Assembly (NCBI GenBank): GCA_025352185.1
Contig: JANXTV010000318.1
Location: 1 to 17,584, forward strand
Direction: 5' to 3'
Length of the DNA stretch: 17,584 nt
From: Oligoflexia bacterium
GTDB taxonomy: Bacteria > Bdellovibrionota > UBA1018
In this document: in pieces, positions 6,677 to 13,376 of the stretch
Layout: each line of letters begins with the position of its first letter
Position numbering within the stretch: the stretch's first letter is position 1
Position numbers and translations under genes: made by a program
The notes under the pieces: generated by a model
Told to the model about the DNA's origin: nothing
Seen by the model: only the letters and a program-made list of their open reading frames with translations
The model's database searches: none

Positions 6677-7144
6677 GTGGTGAATTTTATGAATGTTTTC
6701 TTTAAACGCGTCGTCATGGGTTTTGCGATCGGGTTAACGATGGGTTCGGCTTTTGCGGCCGCACCCGCCAGTCGTAAGCCGGCGAGCGCCGAAGACATTT
6801 TCTATGAAACGGAAACTTTCATCGTTCGCACCGAAAAAGTTCCGATGGTCCGCGGTGCAATGGCTAAACTCGAACTGTCGGAAGACGTCGATTTTGCCTG
6901 GTTAAATAAAGTCGCGAACGGCCGCGCATCGAATTTCGTCTGTTATAGTATTGAATGCCATCGCTGGGCGAAGCAGGCGCTGCATACCTATAAGAAGGCT
7001 CCGAACCGTCCGGAAGAAGCCTTAGGTAAAAAACTTTGGAAAGACCCAGAACTCGAAGCGAAGAAAAATGAAGTCGCGCCTACCGAAGAAGAACAGGTTG
7101 AAAACTTGAAAAAGCTCCGCTACTCCCGCATGAAAGCCGGCTAA
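6677..7144 (+). CDS. Small secreted protein of unknown function
   Basis: 155 residues from GTG at 6677, 5 bases after AAGGAC. An ATG at 6689 gives a shorter signal peptide but is too far from that ribosome site. Residues 1-27 form a Sec signal peptide (KRVV, a hydrophobic GFAIGLTM stretch, then AFA before AAP). The mature part, about 128 residues, is charged, has two cysteines (89 and 94, in VCYSIEC) that may form a disulphide, and ends in a Glu/Lys-rich helix. I recognise no domain. The upstream 206-base gap shows no convincing promoter. The gene converges on the P5C dehydrogenase gene, with 22 bases between stops. Confidence 0.7.
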   Translation: MVNFMNVFFKRVVMGFAIGLTMGSAFAAAPASRKPASAEDIFYETETFIVRTEKVPMVRGAMAKLELSEDVDFAWLNKVANGRASNFVCYSIECHRWAKQALHTYKKAPNRPEEALGKKLWKDPELEAKKNEVAPTEEEQVENLKKLRYSRMKAG

Positions 7145-7155
7145 AATCGGCTCGT

Positions 7156-7177
7156 CCCGGGTCCCGCTACTCCTGGG
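7156..7177. terminator. Weak hairpin between convergent genes
   Basis: CCCGGG (7156-7161) can pair with CCTGGG (7172-7177) around a 10-base loop, with one G-U pair. It spans the gap between the secreted protein gene and the 3' end of the dehydrogenase gene. There is no clear T-tract on either strand, so a terminator role is only possible. Confidence 0.25.
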
Positions 7178-8810
7178 TGAACGACGGATAGGTGTAGTGC
7201 TTCGGGGGAACGAACGTTTCCTTAACCGTACGCGGCGATAGCCACCGGTAGAGGTTTAAAGCGCTACCTGCCTTATCATTCGTACCGGACGCTCGCGCCC
7301 CTCCGAAGGGCTGCTGGCCGACCACCGCGCCCGTGGGTTTATCATTCACGTAGAAGTTTCCCGCCGAATGGGTGAGCGCTTTCGACATTGTCGCGATTGC
7401 GGGTCGGTCCTGGGCGAAAACGGCACCGGTGAGCGCGTAAGGTGAGGTCCCGTCGCAGACTTTTAACATCTCTTCCCATTTCGAGTCGTCATAAACGAAC
7501 GTCGAGAGGACCGGACCGAAGAGTTCTTCCTGCATGGTCCGGTAGTGCGGCGAAATCGTCAGGAGCAAGGTCGGCCGAATGAAGTAACCGACTTTCGCGT
7601 CGTAAGTTCCTCCCGCGAGTATTTTTACGTCGGGGCTATTCTTCGCTTCATCGAGGTAGCCCGAAATTTTCTTAAACGACCTCTCGTCAATAACGGCGTT
7701 CACGAAGTTACGGAAATCTCGAACGTCGCCCATCTTCAGTTCGTTCGTTTGCTCGACGATTCGGCCCTGAATTTTTTCCCAGACGGAAGCCGGTACATAC
7801 GCGCGCGAAGCGGCCGAACACTTCTGTCCTTGGTACTCAAAAGCACCCCGAATCATTGCGGTTGCGAGTGCATCGGGGTCGGCGGATGGATGCGCGAAGA
7901 TAAAGTCTTTTCCGCCGGTCTCCCCGACAAGGCGGGGATAGGTCGCGTAGTTTGAGATTCCGTCGCCGACCCGTTTCCAGATCGACTGGAAGGTCGCGGT
8001 CGAACCCGTAAAATGAATGCCGGCAAGTTTCGGGTGGGAGACCAGTACGTCGCTCGTGAGGGGTCCGTCGGCCGCAACTCGGTTAATGACTCCGGCGGGC
8101 AAGCCGGCTTCCTCGAATAGTTTCGAAATGTAGTACGCGGAAAGCATCTGGGTGTCGGACGGTTTCCAAACCACGGTATTCCCCAGCATAGCGGGCGTCG
8201 CGGGCAGATTACCCGCGATCGCGGTGAAGTTAAACGGAGTGATGGCAAGCACGAATCCTTCGAGAGGACGCCATTCCGTGCGATTCCAAATTCCCGCGGA
8301 GGAAATGGGTTGTTCGTCCTGAATCTTTTCGTAAAACTTAGCGTTAAATCGGAAGAAGTCGATCATCTCGCAAGCCGCATCGATTTCTGCTTGGTAAGCA
8401 TTCTTCGATTGGCCGAGCATCGTCGCCGCATTCATACGGTCGCGCCACGGTCCGGCGAGTAAGTCCGCGGCTTTCAGAAAAATCGCGGCCCGCTCGTGCC
8501 ACGGGAGGTTTTCCCAGTCGGCTTTCGCCTGGAGCGCGGCCGTCGCCGCCGCCTCGAGTTCCTTAGGACCCGCGAGGTGAAACTCCGCGAGCACTTCACC
8601 GTGGGCATGCGGCATCACGACTTTACGCAGATTTCCGGTGCGCACCTCTTTTCCGCCGATCAAAAGTGGAATCTCAATTCGATTCTTACCCGTTTCGGTC
8701 GACATCCGTTTCAGTGCACTCTTTAAATTTTCGCGCTCGGCCGACCCCGGGGCGTAAAGGCGGACGGTTTCGTTCACGGGCGAGGGGATGCGGATTCCGG
8801 CTTTGCTCAT
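7167..8810 (-). CDS. pruA: 1-pyrroline-5-carboxylate dehydrogenase (glutamate semialdehyde dehydrogenase)
   Basis: 547 residues, an aldehyde dehydrogenase of the long stand-alone P5CDH type (as in mitochondrial ALDH4A1) rather than the dehydrogenase domain of bifunctional PutA. It oxidises glutamate gamma-semialdehyde to glutamate with NAD+, the second step of proline degradation. Visible landmarks: TPFNF with the oxyanion Asn194, WKPSD with Lys216, GSTATF of the NAD fold at 269-274, GETGGKDF with general base Glu297, GQKCSA with catalytic Cys331, EELFGP at 428-433, and a C-terminal QPFGGARASGTNDK block typical of this subfamily. The start is the ATG at 8810, with AGGA 11 bases upstream. It follows the LysR gene after 13 bases, so the two are co-transcribed. 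No proline dehydrogenase is present in the window. Confidence 0.95.
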   Translation of the reverse strand: MSKAGIRIPSPVNETVRLYAPGSAERENLKSALKRMSTETGKNRIEIPLLIGGKEVRTGNLRKVVMPHAHGEVLAEFHLAGPKELEAAATAALQAKADWENLPWHERAAIFLKAADLLAGPWRDRMNAATMLGQSKNAYQAEIDAACEMIDFFRFNAKFYEKIQDEQPISSAGIWNRTEWRPLEGFVLAITPFNFTAIAGNLPATPAMLGNTVVWKPSDTQMLSAYYISKLFEEAGLPAGVINRVAADGPLTSDVLVSHPKLAGIHFTGSTATFQSIWKRVGDGISNYATYPRLVGETGGKDFIFAHPSADPDALATAMIRGAFEYQGQKCSAASRAYVPASVWEKIQGRIVEQTNELKMGDVRDFRNFVNAVIDERSFKKISGYLDEAKNSPDVKILAGGTYDAKVGYFIRPTLLLTISPHYRTMQEELFGPVLSTFVYDDSKWEEMLKVCDGTSPYALTGAVFAQDRPAIATMSKALTHSAGNFYVNDKPTGAVVGQQPFGGARASGTNDKAGSALNLYRWLSPRTVKETFVPPKHYTYPSFTQE

Positions 8811-8823
8811 ACTTTTTTTTATC

Positions 8824-9702
8824 CTATCTCTCTAAATTATCCAGCGAATCCCCGAACTGTTTCCCGTACTCGAGTAGAGCGGAGATTAAGTTTTTATGGG
8901 GGCTATTTCGCGGGTAGGCGAGATAAAGCGGTTTCCGGGCTTCCTTTCCGAGCGACTCGAAAACGACACGATTTCGTTTCGCCAGCCACCGAGCAGCGTG
9001 CCAGGGGAGGACGGTGGCGGAACCGGGAGTTTCCGCGACCCAGGAAGTAAGGGCCGTCATGTCGTCCCAGTAAATTTGGAAGCTTGGATTCGTGAGGAGA
9101 TTCCGACGGACCAACCAGGTGTCGACTGGATTTTCGACCGTCGAATAGGTTCCCCATCGGTATTTTGAAAGGTCATCGAATGCTTTTCCCGGATGCCGAA
9201 CGATTCCCCAATTTTCTTGATAGAGCGGTTTACAAATATAGCTCGGGAGTTCCTCGCGAAATTCGAGAATTCCGGCGTCGGCTCCCGCCTGGATTGTTTC
9301 GAGCGAAACTCGGGAAATGGGGGACGTTCGGACCTCGAGTTCCTGTTTCGGGAAGAGTTTTGCATCTTTTAACCACCACGGAAGGACGAGTTCCCGGAGA
9401 ACCACCGGCGGTCCGACGAGGACGAAATGCTCGGGTTCGGCGCTCGAACGCTGGATTTTTTTAAGCCCCGACTCCCAACTTTGGAGGATTCGCTCAGAAG
9501 TTGCGGCCAGTTCAATCGCCGCCGGGAGCGCCCGGAGCCCGCGCGGCCCCCGTCGTTCGAAGAGGGGAACTCCCACCTCGGTCTCGATCGACTGAACTCG
9601 CTTCGAGAGGGTGGACTGGGTGAGGTGGAGTCGATCCGCGGTTCGGGAGAGGTGAGGGTCCTCGACGAGGGCTTGGATGATCCGAAGATTTAATATTTCC
9701 AT
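8824..9702 (-). CDS. LysR-family transcriptional regulator
   Basis: 292 residues, the usual LysR length. Residues 3-60 form the winged helix-turn-helix: LSRTADRLHLTQSTLSKRVQSIE is the recognition region (18-40), followed by VGVPLFERRG at 43-52. Residues about 90-292 match a periplasmic-binding-like effector domain, with the first strand HFVLVGPPVV and PWHAARWLA near the end. Because the gene lies 13 bases before the P5C dehydrogenase gene and on the same strand, it probably regulates that gene and its own transcript, with a proline-pathway metabolite as the likely effector (inference). This same-strand layout differs from the divergent arrangement most LysR regulators show. The start is the ATG at 9702 with only a weak ribosome site. 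A 14-bp dyad lies just upstream. Confidence 0.92.
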   Translation of the reverse strand: MEILNLRIIQALVEDPHLSRTADRLHLTQSTLSKRVQSIETEVGVPLFERRGPRGLRALPAAIELAATSERILQSWESGLKKIQRSSAEPEHFVLVGPPVVLRELVLPWWLKDAKLFPKQELEVRTSPISRVSLETIQAGADAGILEFREELPSYICKPLYQENWGIVRHPGKAFDDLSKYRWGTYSTVENPVDTWLVRRNLLTNPSFQIYWDDMTALTSWVAETPGSATVLPWHAARWLAKRNRVVFESLGKEARKPLYLAYPRNSPHKNLISALLEYGKQFGDSLDNLER

Positions 9703-9706
9703 TTAA

Positions 9707-9720
9707 GAATAATACTATTC
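9707..9720. promoter_or_regulatory. Dyad GAATA-N4-TATTC, candidate LysR operator
   Basis: A 5-bp perfect dyad (GAATA, ATAC, TATTC) sits 5 to 18 bases upstream of the LysR start codon, in an unusually AT-rich patch (about 9690-9745) between the divergent LysR and secreted-protein genes. LysR proteins bind AT-rich interrupted dyads and often repress their own gene. The position so close to the start codon would suit autorepression. No experimentally known motif is matched. Confidence 0.35.
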
Positions 9721-9750
9721 CTTATTATCTCTATTTAGAAAGAAGAACCT

Positions 9751-10173
9751 ATGGCATTCCCGGGGGCGAGGTTATTAAAAGTGAAGAAGTCGACTGCCCT
9801 TATTTCGTTGGTTCAGGTGTTTGGAATCGCTCTCCTCGGACTCGCATCCTGGAATTCGGTCTCCGCCAGTGCCGCGTCGTTCGATCGATCCGAAAACTGT
9901 CGGCCCGCTCTTTGGCTTGAAGTCAAAAAGCTGGCTCTCGACTGTTCCGGGCAGATTGAAGCGGGTGAAAAATGCGAAGCAATTCAGTTTTTCAAAGGCC
10001 AGTCGGCTTCCTTCCGCCTCCGTGGCCACGAGTACGTCGCCACCCTCACGGACTCCGCGTTTTCGGACGGTGGAGATCTGAACGACCTCATGATTCGCCG
10101 TGACGATGGCTGCGAACTCGAACGCACGTCGGTCCCGGCCTTCGGTGATCTTCTAAAAGCGCTCGCTGGATAA
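9751..10173 (+). CDS. Small secreted cysteine-containing protein of unknown function
   Basis: 140 residues from ATG 9751. The in-frame GTG at 9781 is at least as likely as the start: it has GAGG 9 bases upstream and would give a compact signal peptide beginning KKSTALIS. Either way, residues 15-41 (numbered from 9751) are a Sec signal peptide ending in VSASA. The mature part, about 98 residues, has four cysteines (50, 65, 75 and 121) that could form two disulphides, consistent with a periplasmic or exported location. I recognise no domain. It is divergent from the LysR gene and shares its AT-rich upstream patch. The PilZ gene starts 59 bases downstream. Confidence 0.7.
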   Translation: MAFPGARLLKVKKSTALISLVQVFGIALLGLASWNSVSASAASFDRSENCRPALWLEVKKLALDCSGQIEAGEKCEAIQFFKGQSASFRLRGHEYVATLTDSAFSDGGDLNDLMIRRDDGCELERTSVPAFGDLLKALAG

Positions 10174-10200
10174 TCGATCCTCACTTCCCGCTCTTTCCGA

Positions 10201-10208
10201 GCCGATAA
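10201..10208 (+). promoter_or_regulatory. Sigma-28-like -10 element GCCGATAA
   Basis: An exact match to the flagellar sigma-28 (FliA) -10 octamer lies 25 bases before the PilZ gene start, giving a plausible short leader ahead of the GGAG ribosome site at 10224-10227. The region 11 bases upstream does not resemble the sigma-28 -35 element (TAAAGTTT), so the match may be chance. Confidence 0.25.
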
Positions 10209-10232
10209 GCCTATGGCAAACTCGGAGCAGAA

Positions 10233-11057
10233 GTGAAAGATCACACCAGTAAATTCCTCAAGGCGATTGCCTACCTCTACCTCGCTTTTCCCGTAACTTA
10301 CCTCGGGTACGCGATCGTCGTCTTTAACCTTTCGGCCGAACGAAGTGGGAAGATCTTCCTGAGCTTTTCGTATTGGGCCCTGGCCCTCACGGGGATTGCG
10401 GTCGGATACGGTTTTAAGGAAATGACCCGTTGGAGCTGGAGTGTTTTCCTGCTGAATTCCCTTTTCGTCGCCTATACGAACGCTCTCTTTGCGATTCGCT
10501 ATTCGGAATCAACGAGTCCGTTCCTTTCTTTCGTCGTATCGATCGGACTTCTGATCGCGCTCATCCTTCGTCTCGGAAAAGAAATTCGCGTGCCCTATTT
10601 CCTGCCCCGCATTCGGTGGTGGGAAATGAATCCTCGCTATAAACTCGTCGTACCGGTGAAAGTCGAGCGCACGGGGAGTGGATTTGAGGCCGAAATTCTG
10701 GATATTTCCTACGGCGGATGCTTTATAAAAACCCGCACGGATATGGATCAAAACGAGCGCATCCTCTCTCGGTTCCTGATTTTCGGCGAGACGCTCGAAA
10801 TCGGCGGGACCGTGGTGTGGCGGAGCCAGAGTTCGGTAACCCACCCGAAAGGCGTCGGCGTGAAGTTCGACCTTCTGGATAAAACGCAGAAGCGGATCAT
10901 GAAGGCGGCGACCCAGCACCTAAAACGGATTTCCGCGGTCCAAAACTCCCGCAATAAAATTTCGGTTGAGGAATTTAACGAACGGATGGCGAAACTAAAA
11001 GCCCACCACCTCGGGATCACGAAATCGGCGAATGCGGCCGAGGAAAAAGCTTCGTAG
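10233..11057 (+). CDS. Four-helix membrane protein with C-terminal PilZ domain
   Basis: 274 residues from GTG, 5 bases after GGAG. Four hydrophobic helices (about 10-31, 41-60, 68-88 and 96-113) are followed by a PilZ domain (about 132-232). DISYGG at 157-162 fits the (D/N)xSxxG motif that contacts cyclic di-GMP. The preceding RxxxR motif is incomplete: Arg135 is present in NPRYK, but the position four before it is Glu131. Cyclic di-GMP binding is therefore possible but uncertain. PGH-VGVKF-like sequence (PKGVGVKFDLL, 205-215) is the usual closing strand. The N-terminal half may sense a membrane signal or simply anchor the domain. The stop overlaps the tadA start by one base (TAGTG), so the two are translationally linked. 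Confidence 0.85.
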   Translation: MKDHTSKFLKAIAYLYLAFPVTYLGYAIVVFNLSAERSGKIFLSFSYWALALTGIAVGYGFKEMTRWSWSVFLLNSLFVAYTNALFAIRYSESTSPFLSFVVSIGLLIALILRLGKEIRVPYFLPRIRWWEMNPRYKLVVPVKVERTGSGFEAEILDISYGGCFIKTRTDMDQNERILSRFLIFGETLEIGGTVVWRSQSSVTHPKGVGVKFDLLDKTQKRIMKAATQHLKRISAVQNSRNKISVEEFNERMAKLKAHHLGITKSANAAEEKAS

Positions 11058-11521
11058 TGAGCGAAAATCCCGCGGATCACACTTTTCTCCGCGAAGCCCT
11101 CGCGGAAGCGGTACGGGCGGCGAGCGAATCAGAAGTTCCGGTTGGCGCGGTACTCGTCTCCGAGGGTAAAATTATTGCGCGGGGGAGGAATCAACGGGAA
11201 CAGCTCCAGTCTCCGATTTCCCACGCCGAGATTCATGCGCTTCTGGATGGCTCTAAAGCCCTCGGAAGTTGGCGTCTTCTGGGGTGTGAACTTTTCGTGA
11301 CCCTAGAGCCTTGCCCGATGTGCCTCGCCGCGTGTCAGCAGGCCCGGATTTCCCGAATCATCTACGGCGCGAAGGATCCTAAGGGCGGAGCACTCAGCCT
11401 CGGGTATCCGCTGCATGAGGACGCCCGGACGAACCATCGTTTCGCCGTCGAATACCGTGAAGATGCGGCCTGCGGCGAAATTCTGACGGAATTCTTCCGA
11501 AAAAAGCGGAAATCCGATTAG
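11057..11521 (+). CDS. tadA: tRNA-specific adenosine deaminase TadA
   Basis: 154 residues from GTG, with GAGGAA about 11 bases upstream. TadA deaminates the wobble adenosine (A34) to inosine in tRNA-Arg(ACG), and is generally essential. The zinc site is complete: HAE at 56-58 (His ligand and catalytic Glu) and PCPMC at 85-89 (two Cys ligands). Family features include VPVGAVLV, the NWRL-like SWRLLGCELFVTLEPC stretch, ARISRIIYGAKDPKGGA, and the C-terminal ILTEFFRKKR. Length is normal. The one-base overlap with the PilZ gene indicates a shared transcript, though no functional link is evident. The start codon depends on this overlap; the next in-frame candidates would cut conserved sequence. Confidence 0.95.
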   Translation: MSENPADHTFLREALAEAVRAASESEVPVGAVLVSEGKIIARGRNQREQLQSPISHAEIHALLDGSKALGSWRLLGCELFVTLEPCPMCLAACQQARISRIIYGAKDPKGGALSLGYPLHEDARTNHRFAVEYREDAACGEILTEFFRKKRKSD

Positions 11522-11638
11522 TTCTCCGGTCGTGCGTCCATCTCCGTCGGGCCCGTCCCTTGCCTAAACTCGCTCAAGGCGGGAAACTGGTGTTCCGATA
11601 GGTATGAATATCGGGCAATCCGATTGAAAGAGCTAGTA

Positions 11639-12046
11639 ATGGAAAAAACCCAGAAAAAGCAGCCTCTGTTCGGCCAACTTGAAGATGTGATTTCGATCGG
11701 AGCTCTCCTTCGTCCCACGATTACTAAGGCCGTCTCGGAATTAAAACCGGTTGAACTCGACGAATTCCGGAAGATCCTCATCGACGCCGAAAAGGAACTT
11801 GCGAATAGCCGCCTTGCGTTCGAGGAACGTTTCATTCGGGCCCAGGAAAAATTACGATCTACCTTTCGCTTCGCCCCGGTTTGGCGATTTATCGCCACCC
11901 GAATCGAAGAGACGTGGAAGAATTCGGCAACCGGTCTCACCGTGAAAGAACTTTCGCTCGTGAGCCTTATCTTCGGAATGATGCTCGAGGAAACTCAATC
12001 GAGAATTTCCGTCGTTTCCATTAAAAAAACGAAGAAGAGCGCGTAA
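11639..12046 (+). CDS. Uncharacterised small helical protein
   Basis: 135 residues from the ATG at 11639, which has AAAGAG 6 bases upstream; a TTG at 11624 is in frame but has no ribosome site. The sequence has no signal peptide or clear membrane helix. Residues 33-75 are charged and helical (ELKPVELDEFRKILIDAEKE, then an AFEERFIRAQEKL helix). The C-terminus is basic (KKTKKSA). I recognise no family. Its stop (TAA) directly abuts the ATG of the next gene, so the two form a coupled pair and their products may interact. A 117-base gap separates it from tadA and holds no clear promoter. Confidence 0.65.
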   Translation: MEKTQKKQPLFGQLEDVISIGALLRPTITKAVSELKPVELDEFRKILIDAEKELANSRLAFEERFIRAQEKLRSTFRFAPVWRFIATRIEETWKNSATGLTVKELSLVSLIFGMMLEETQSRISVVSIKKTKKSA

Positions 12047-12505
12047 ATGACGGCTACGTTAAAGTGTTCATTTTCTTCGTTAAGCCTTTCTGCGTCCGTC
12101 GATCAACAGACGGGGAGTCTCTCAGTCTTCGATGTCGTCGACGAGATCCGGGCCCCGCAACTTCCGATCCACGTCCAAACCCTCGTCCTCACTTTCGTCT
12201 GGGAAAAACTTGCGGCCGGGCATTTTGATGGGCGGGTCTTCATTCACATCCTGACCCCGGACGGGAAGCAGGGGCTGGTTGGTAACGGAGAGCTAAAAAT
12301 TCCGAATGATCAGAAGCGAGTGAAGGCTGTGTTTCGCCTTGGTGGGTTTCCACTCGCCCAGTTCGGTGCGCATCGATTCGTCGTTTCCTGGGTGAATGCC
12401 ACCGGCACGAAAGAGGGCGAAGAGTTGCTCGACTTCGAAGTCGCGAAGTCCGCAGAAGCGTCGCCGGGTAAAGCGGACGTCGGCAGTAACGATTTTACGC
12501 ACTAA
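12047..12505 (+). CDS. Uncharacterised beta-rich protein (DUF6941-like pattern)
   Basis: 152 residues, starting at the ATG directly after the upstream stop codon. The predicted composition is beta-rich: alternating hydrophobic strands such as GSLSVFDVVDEIRAPQLPI, HVQTLVLTFVWE, GRVFIHILTPDGK and AHRFVVSWVNATG. The order (short GxLSVFDVxDxI-x-AP-x-LP opening, DPDG-like turn, then a G-x-H/Y-x-F strand) resembles a family of bacterial proteins of unknown function labelled DUF6941. That assignment is from memory of the pattern and is tentative. There is no signal peptide. The last 20 residues are low complexity. Linked by translational coupling to the helical protein before it. Confidence 0.65.
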   Translation: MTATLKCSFSSLSLSASVDQQTGSLSVFDVVDEIRAPQLPIHVQTLVLTFVWEKLAAGHFDGRVFIHILTPDGKQGLVGNGELKIPNDQKRVKAVFRLGGFPLAQFGAHRFVVSWVNATGTKEGEELLDFEVAKSAEASPGKADVGSNDFTH

Positions 12506-12527
12506 GTTAAGAGTCTGTTTTCCCAGC

Positions 12528-12556
12528 TTGTTTTCGTTCTCGCACGGGCGTATTTC
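12528..12556 (+). promoter_or_regulatory. Weak candidate promoter for the pantothenate operon
   Basis: TTGTTT (12528-12533) and TATTTC (12551-12556) are separated by 17 bases, just upstream of the operon start. Each matches only three of six consensus positions, so this is a suggestion based mostly on spacing and location. Confidence 0.2.
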
Positions 12557-12557
12557 T

Positions 12558-12570
12558 AGTCCTTAGGACT
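12558..12570 (+). promoter_or_regulatory. Hairpin AGTCC-TTA-GGACT covering the ribosome site
   Basis: A perfect 5-bp stem with a three-base loop overlaps the AGGA ribosome site of the first pantothenate gene, whose ATG is at 12579. Folded in RNA, part of the ribosome site would be paired. As DNA it is also a 13-bp palindrome that could bind a dimeric regulator. Its role is not known. Confidence 0.35.
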
Positions 12571-12578
12571 TGATCCCG

Positions 12579-13376
12579 ATGCGACAGGTACCTCACGACG
12601 CCGGTAGTCCGGCCCATCATCTCCTAATTGGTAACGGTCGGCTCGCGCGCCACCTTGCCCACTATTTTAAGCTCGAAGGCCTACCGTATACGGCTTGGAA
12701 CCGACCGCGGGAAATCACCGAAGCGTTTTTCGATGTTCTAGATCGTGCGTCACCGGCGATTACCCACGTTTGGATCCTCGTCTCCGACTCCGCGATTTCC
12801 AGCGTCGCCGAGCCAATTCTGAATCACTACCGCGCGCTGGGTGTAAATGGGCCGCATCTTCTCCATGCCTCTGGAGCTCGAATCGTACCGGGCCTGCGAA
12901 GCGTTCATCCCGTCATGACCTTCGGGCAGGAGTTTTACGAACTCGGTGCCTATCGACGAATCCCCTTCGTCCTCGAAGCCCAGTACGACGGAGAAACGGA
13001 AATTTCGATTCTCGGCGGATTAACGAATCCCGCGGTTTTTCTTCCGCCCGAAAAACGCGCACTCTATCACGCGTTCGTTTCGGCCTCGGGAAACTTTCCT
13101 TCGCTCCTGTGGGCGGAAATTTTCGAGAGATTTGAGAATGATCTCGGGCTTCCGCGGGAAATTCTGGCTCCTTTCCTTTTCCAATCCCTCACGAACGTCG
13201 TACGCTCCGGCGACCAAGCCATTACCGGACCCCTGATTCGCGGGGATCAGGCGACGATTCGTGCGCACCAGACCGCGCTCGGATCGAGTCCGCTCGGCGA
13301 ACTCTACCTAGCGTTTATTAAGTTTTTTAATTCAACCCGCACCGCCGCTCGCCCCGAAATGAAGGAGTCTCTATGA
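12579..13376 (+). CDS. Rossmann/DUF2520 protein, candidate PanG-type ketopantoate reductase
   Basis: 265 residues from ATG 12579, 11 bases after AGGA; a TTG at 12570 is in frame but crowds that site. The N-terminal half is a Rossmann fold: LLIGNGRLARHL at 15-26 is the GxGxxA dinucleotide loop, and ILVSDSAISSVAEPI at 66-80 the next strand-helix. HASGA at 96-100, HPVMTF at 110-115, SGNFPSLLWAE at 170-180 and LTNVVRSGDQAITGPLIRGD at 204-223 are typical of DUF2520 proteins. Francisella PanG, a ketopantoate reductase unrelated to PanE, is to my recollection of this type. Here the gene overlaps panB by four bases (ATGA), followed by panC and coaX, and no PanE is present. NADPH-dependent reduction of ketopantoate to pantoate is thus the likely reaction (inference). 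Confidence 0.85.
   Translation: MRQVPHDAGSPAHHLLIGNGRLARHLAHYFKLEGLPYTAWNRPREITEAFFDVLDRASPAITHVWILVSDSAISSVAEPILNHYRALGVNGPHLLHASGARIVPGLRSVHPVMTFGQEFYELGAYRRIPFVLEAQYDGETEISILGGLTNPAVFLPPEKRALYHAFVSASGNFPSLLWAEIFERFENDLGLPREILAPFLFQSLTNVVRSGDQAITGPLIRGDQATIRAHQTALGSSPLGELYLAFIKFFNSTRTAARPEMKESL

Noticed and set aside
6631..6705. A 24-codon open frame overlapping the start of the secreted-protein gene (possible leader peptide).
   Set aside because: No ribosome site precedes its ATG, and it has no attenuator-like codon run or hairpin pair.
11540..11620. A promoter or sigma-28 site before the helical unknown gene (CCGATAGG and TATGAAT).
   Set aside because: No matching -35 element lies at acceptable spacing for either type.
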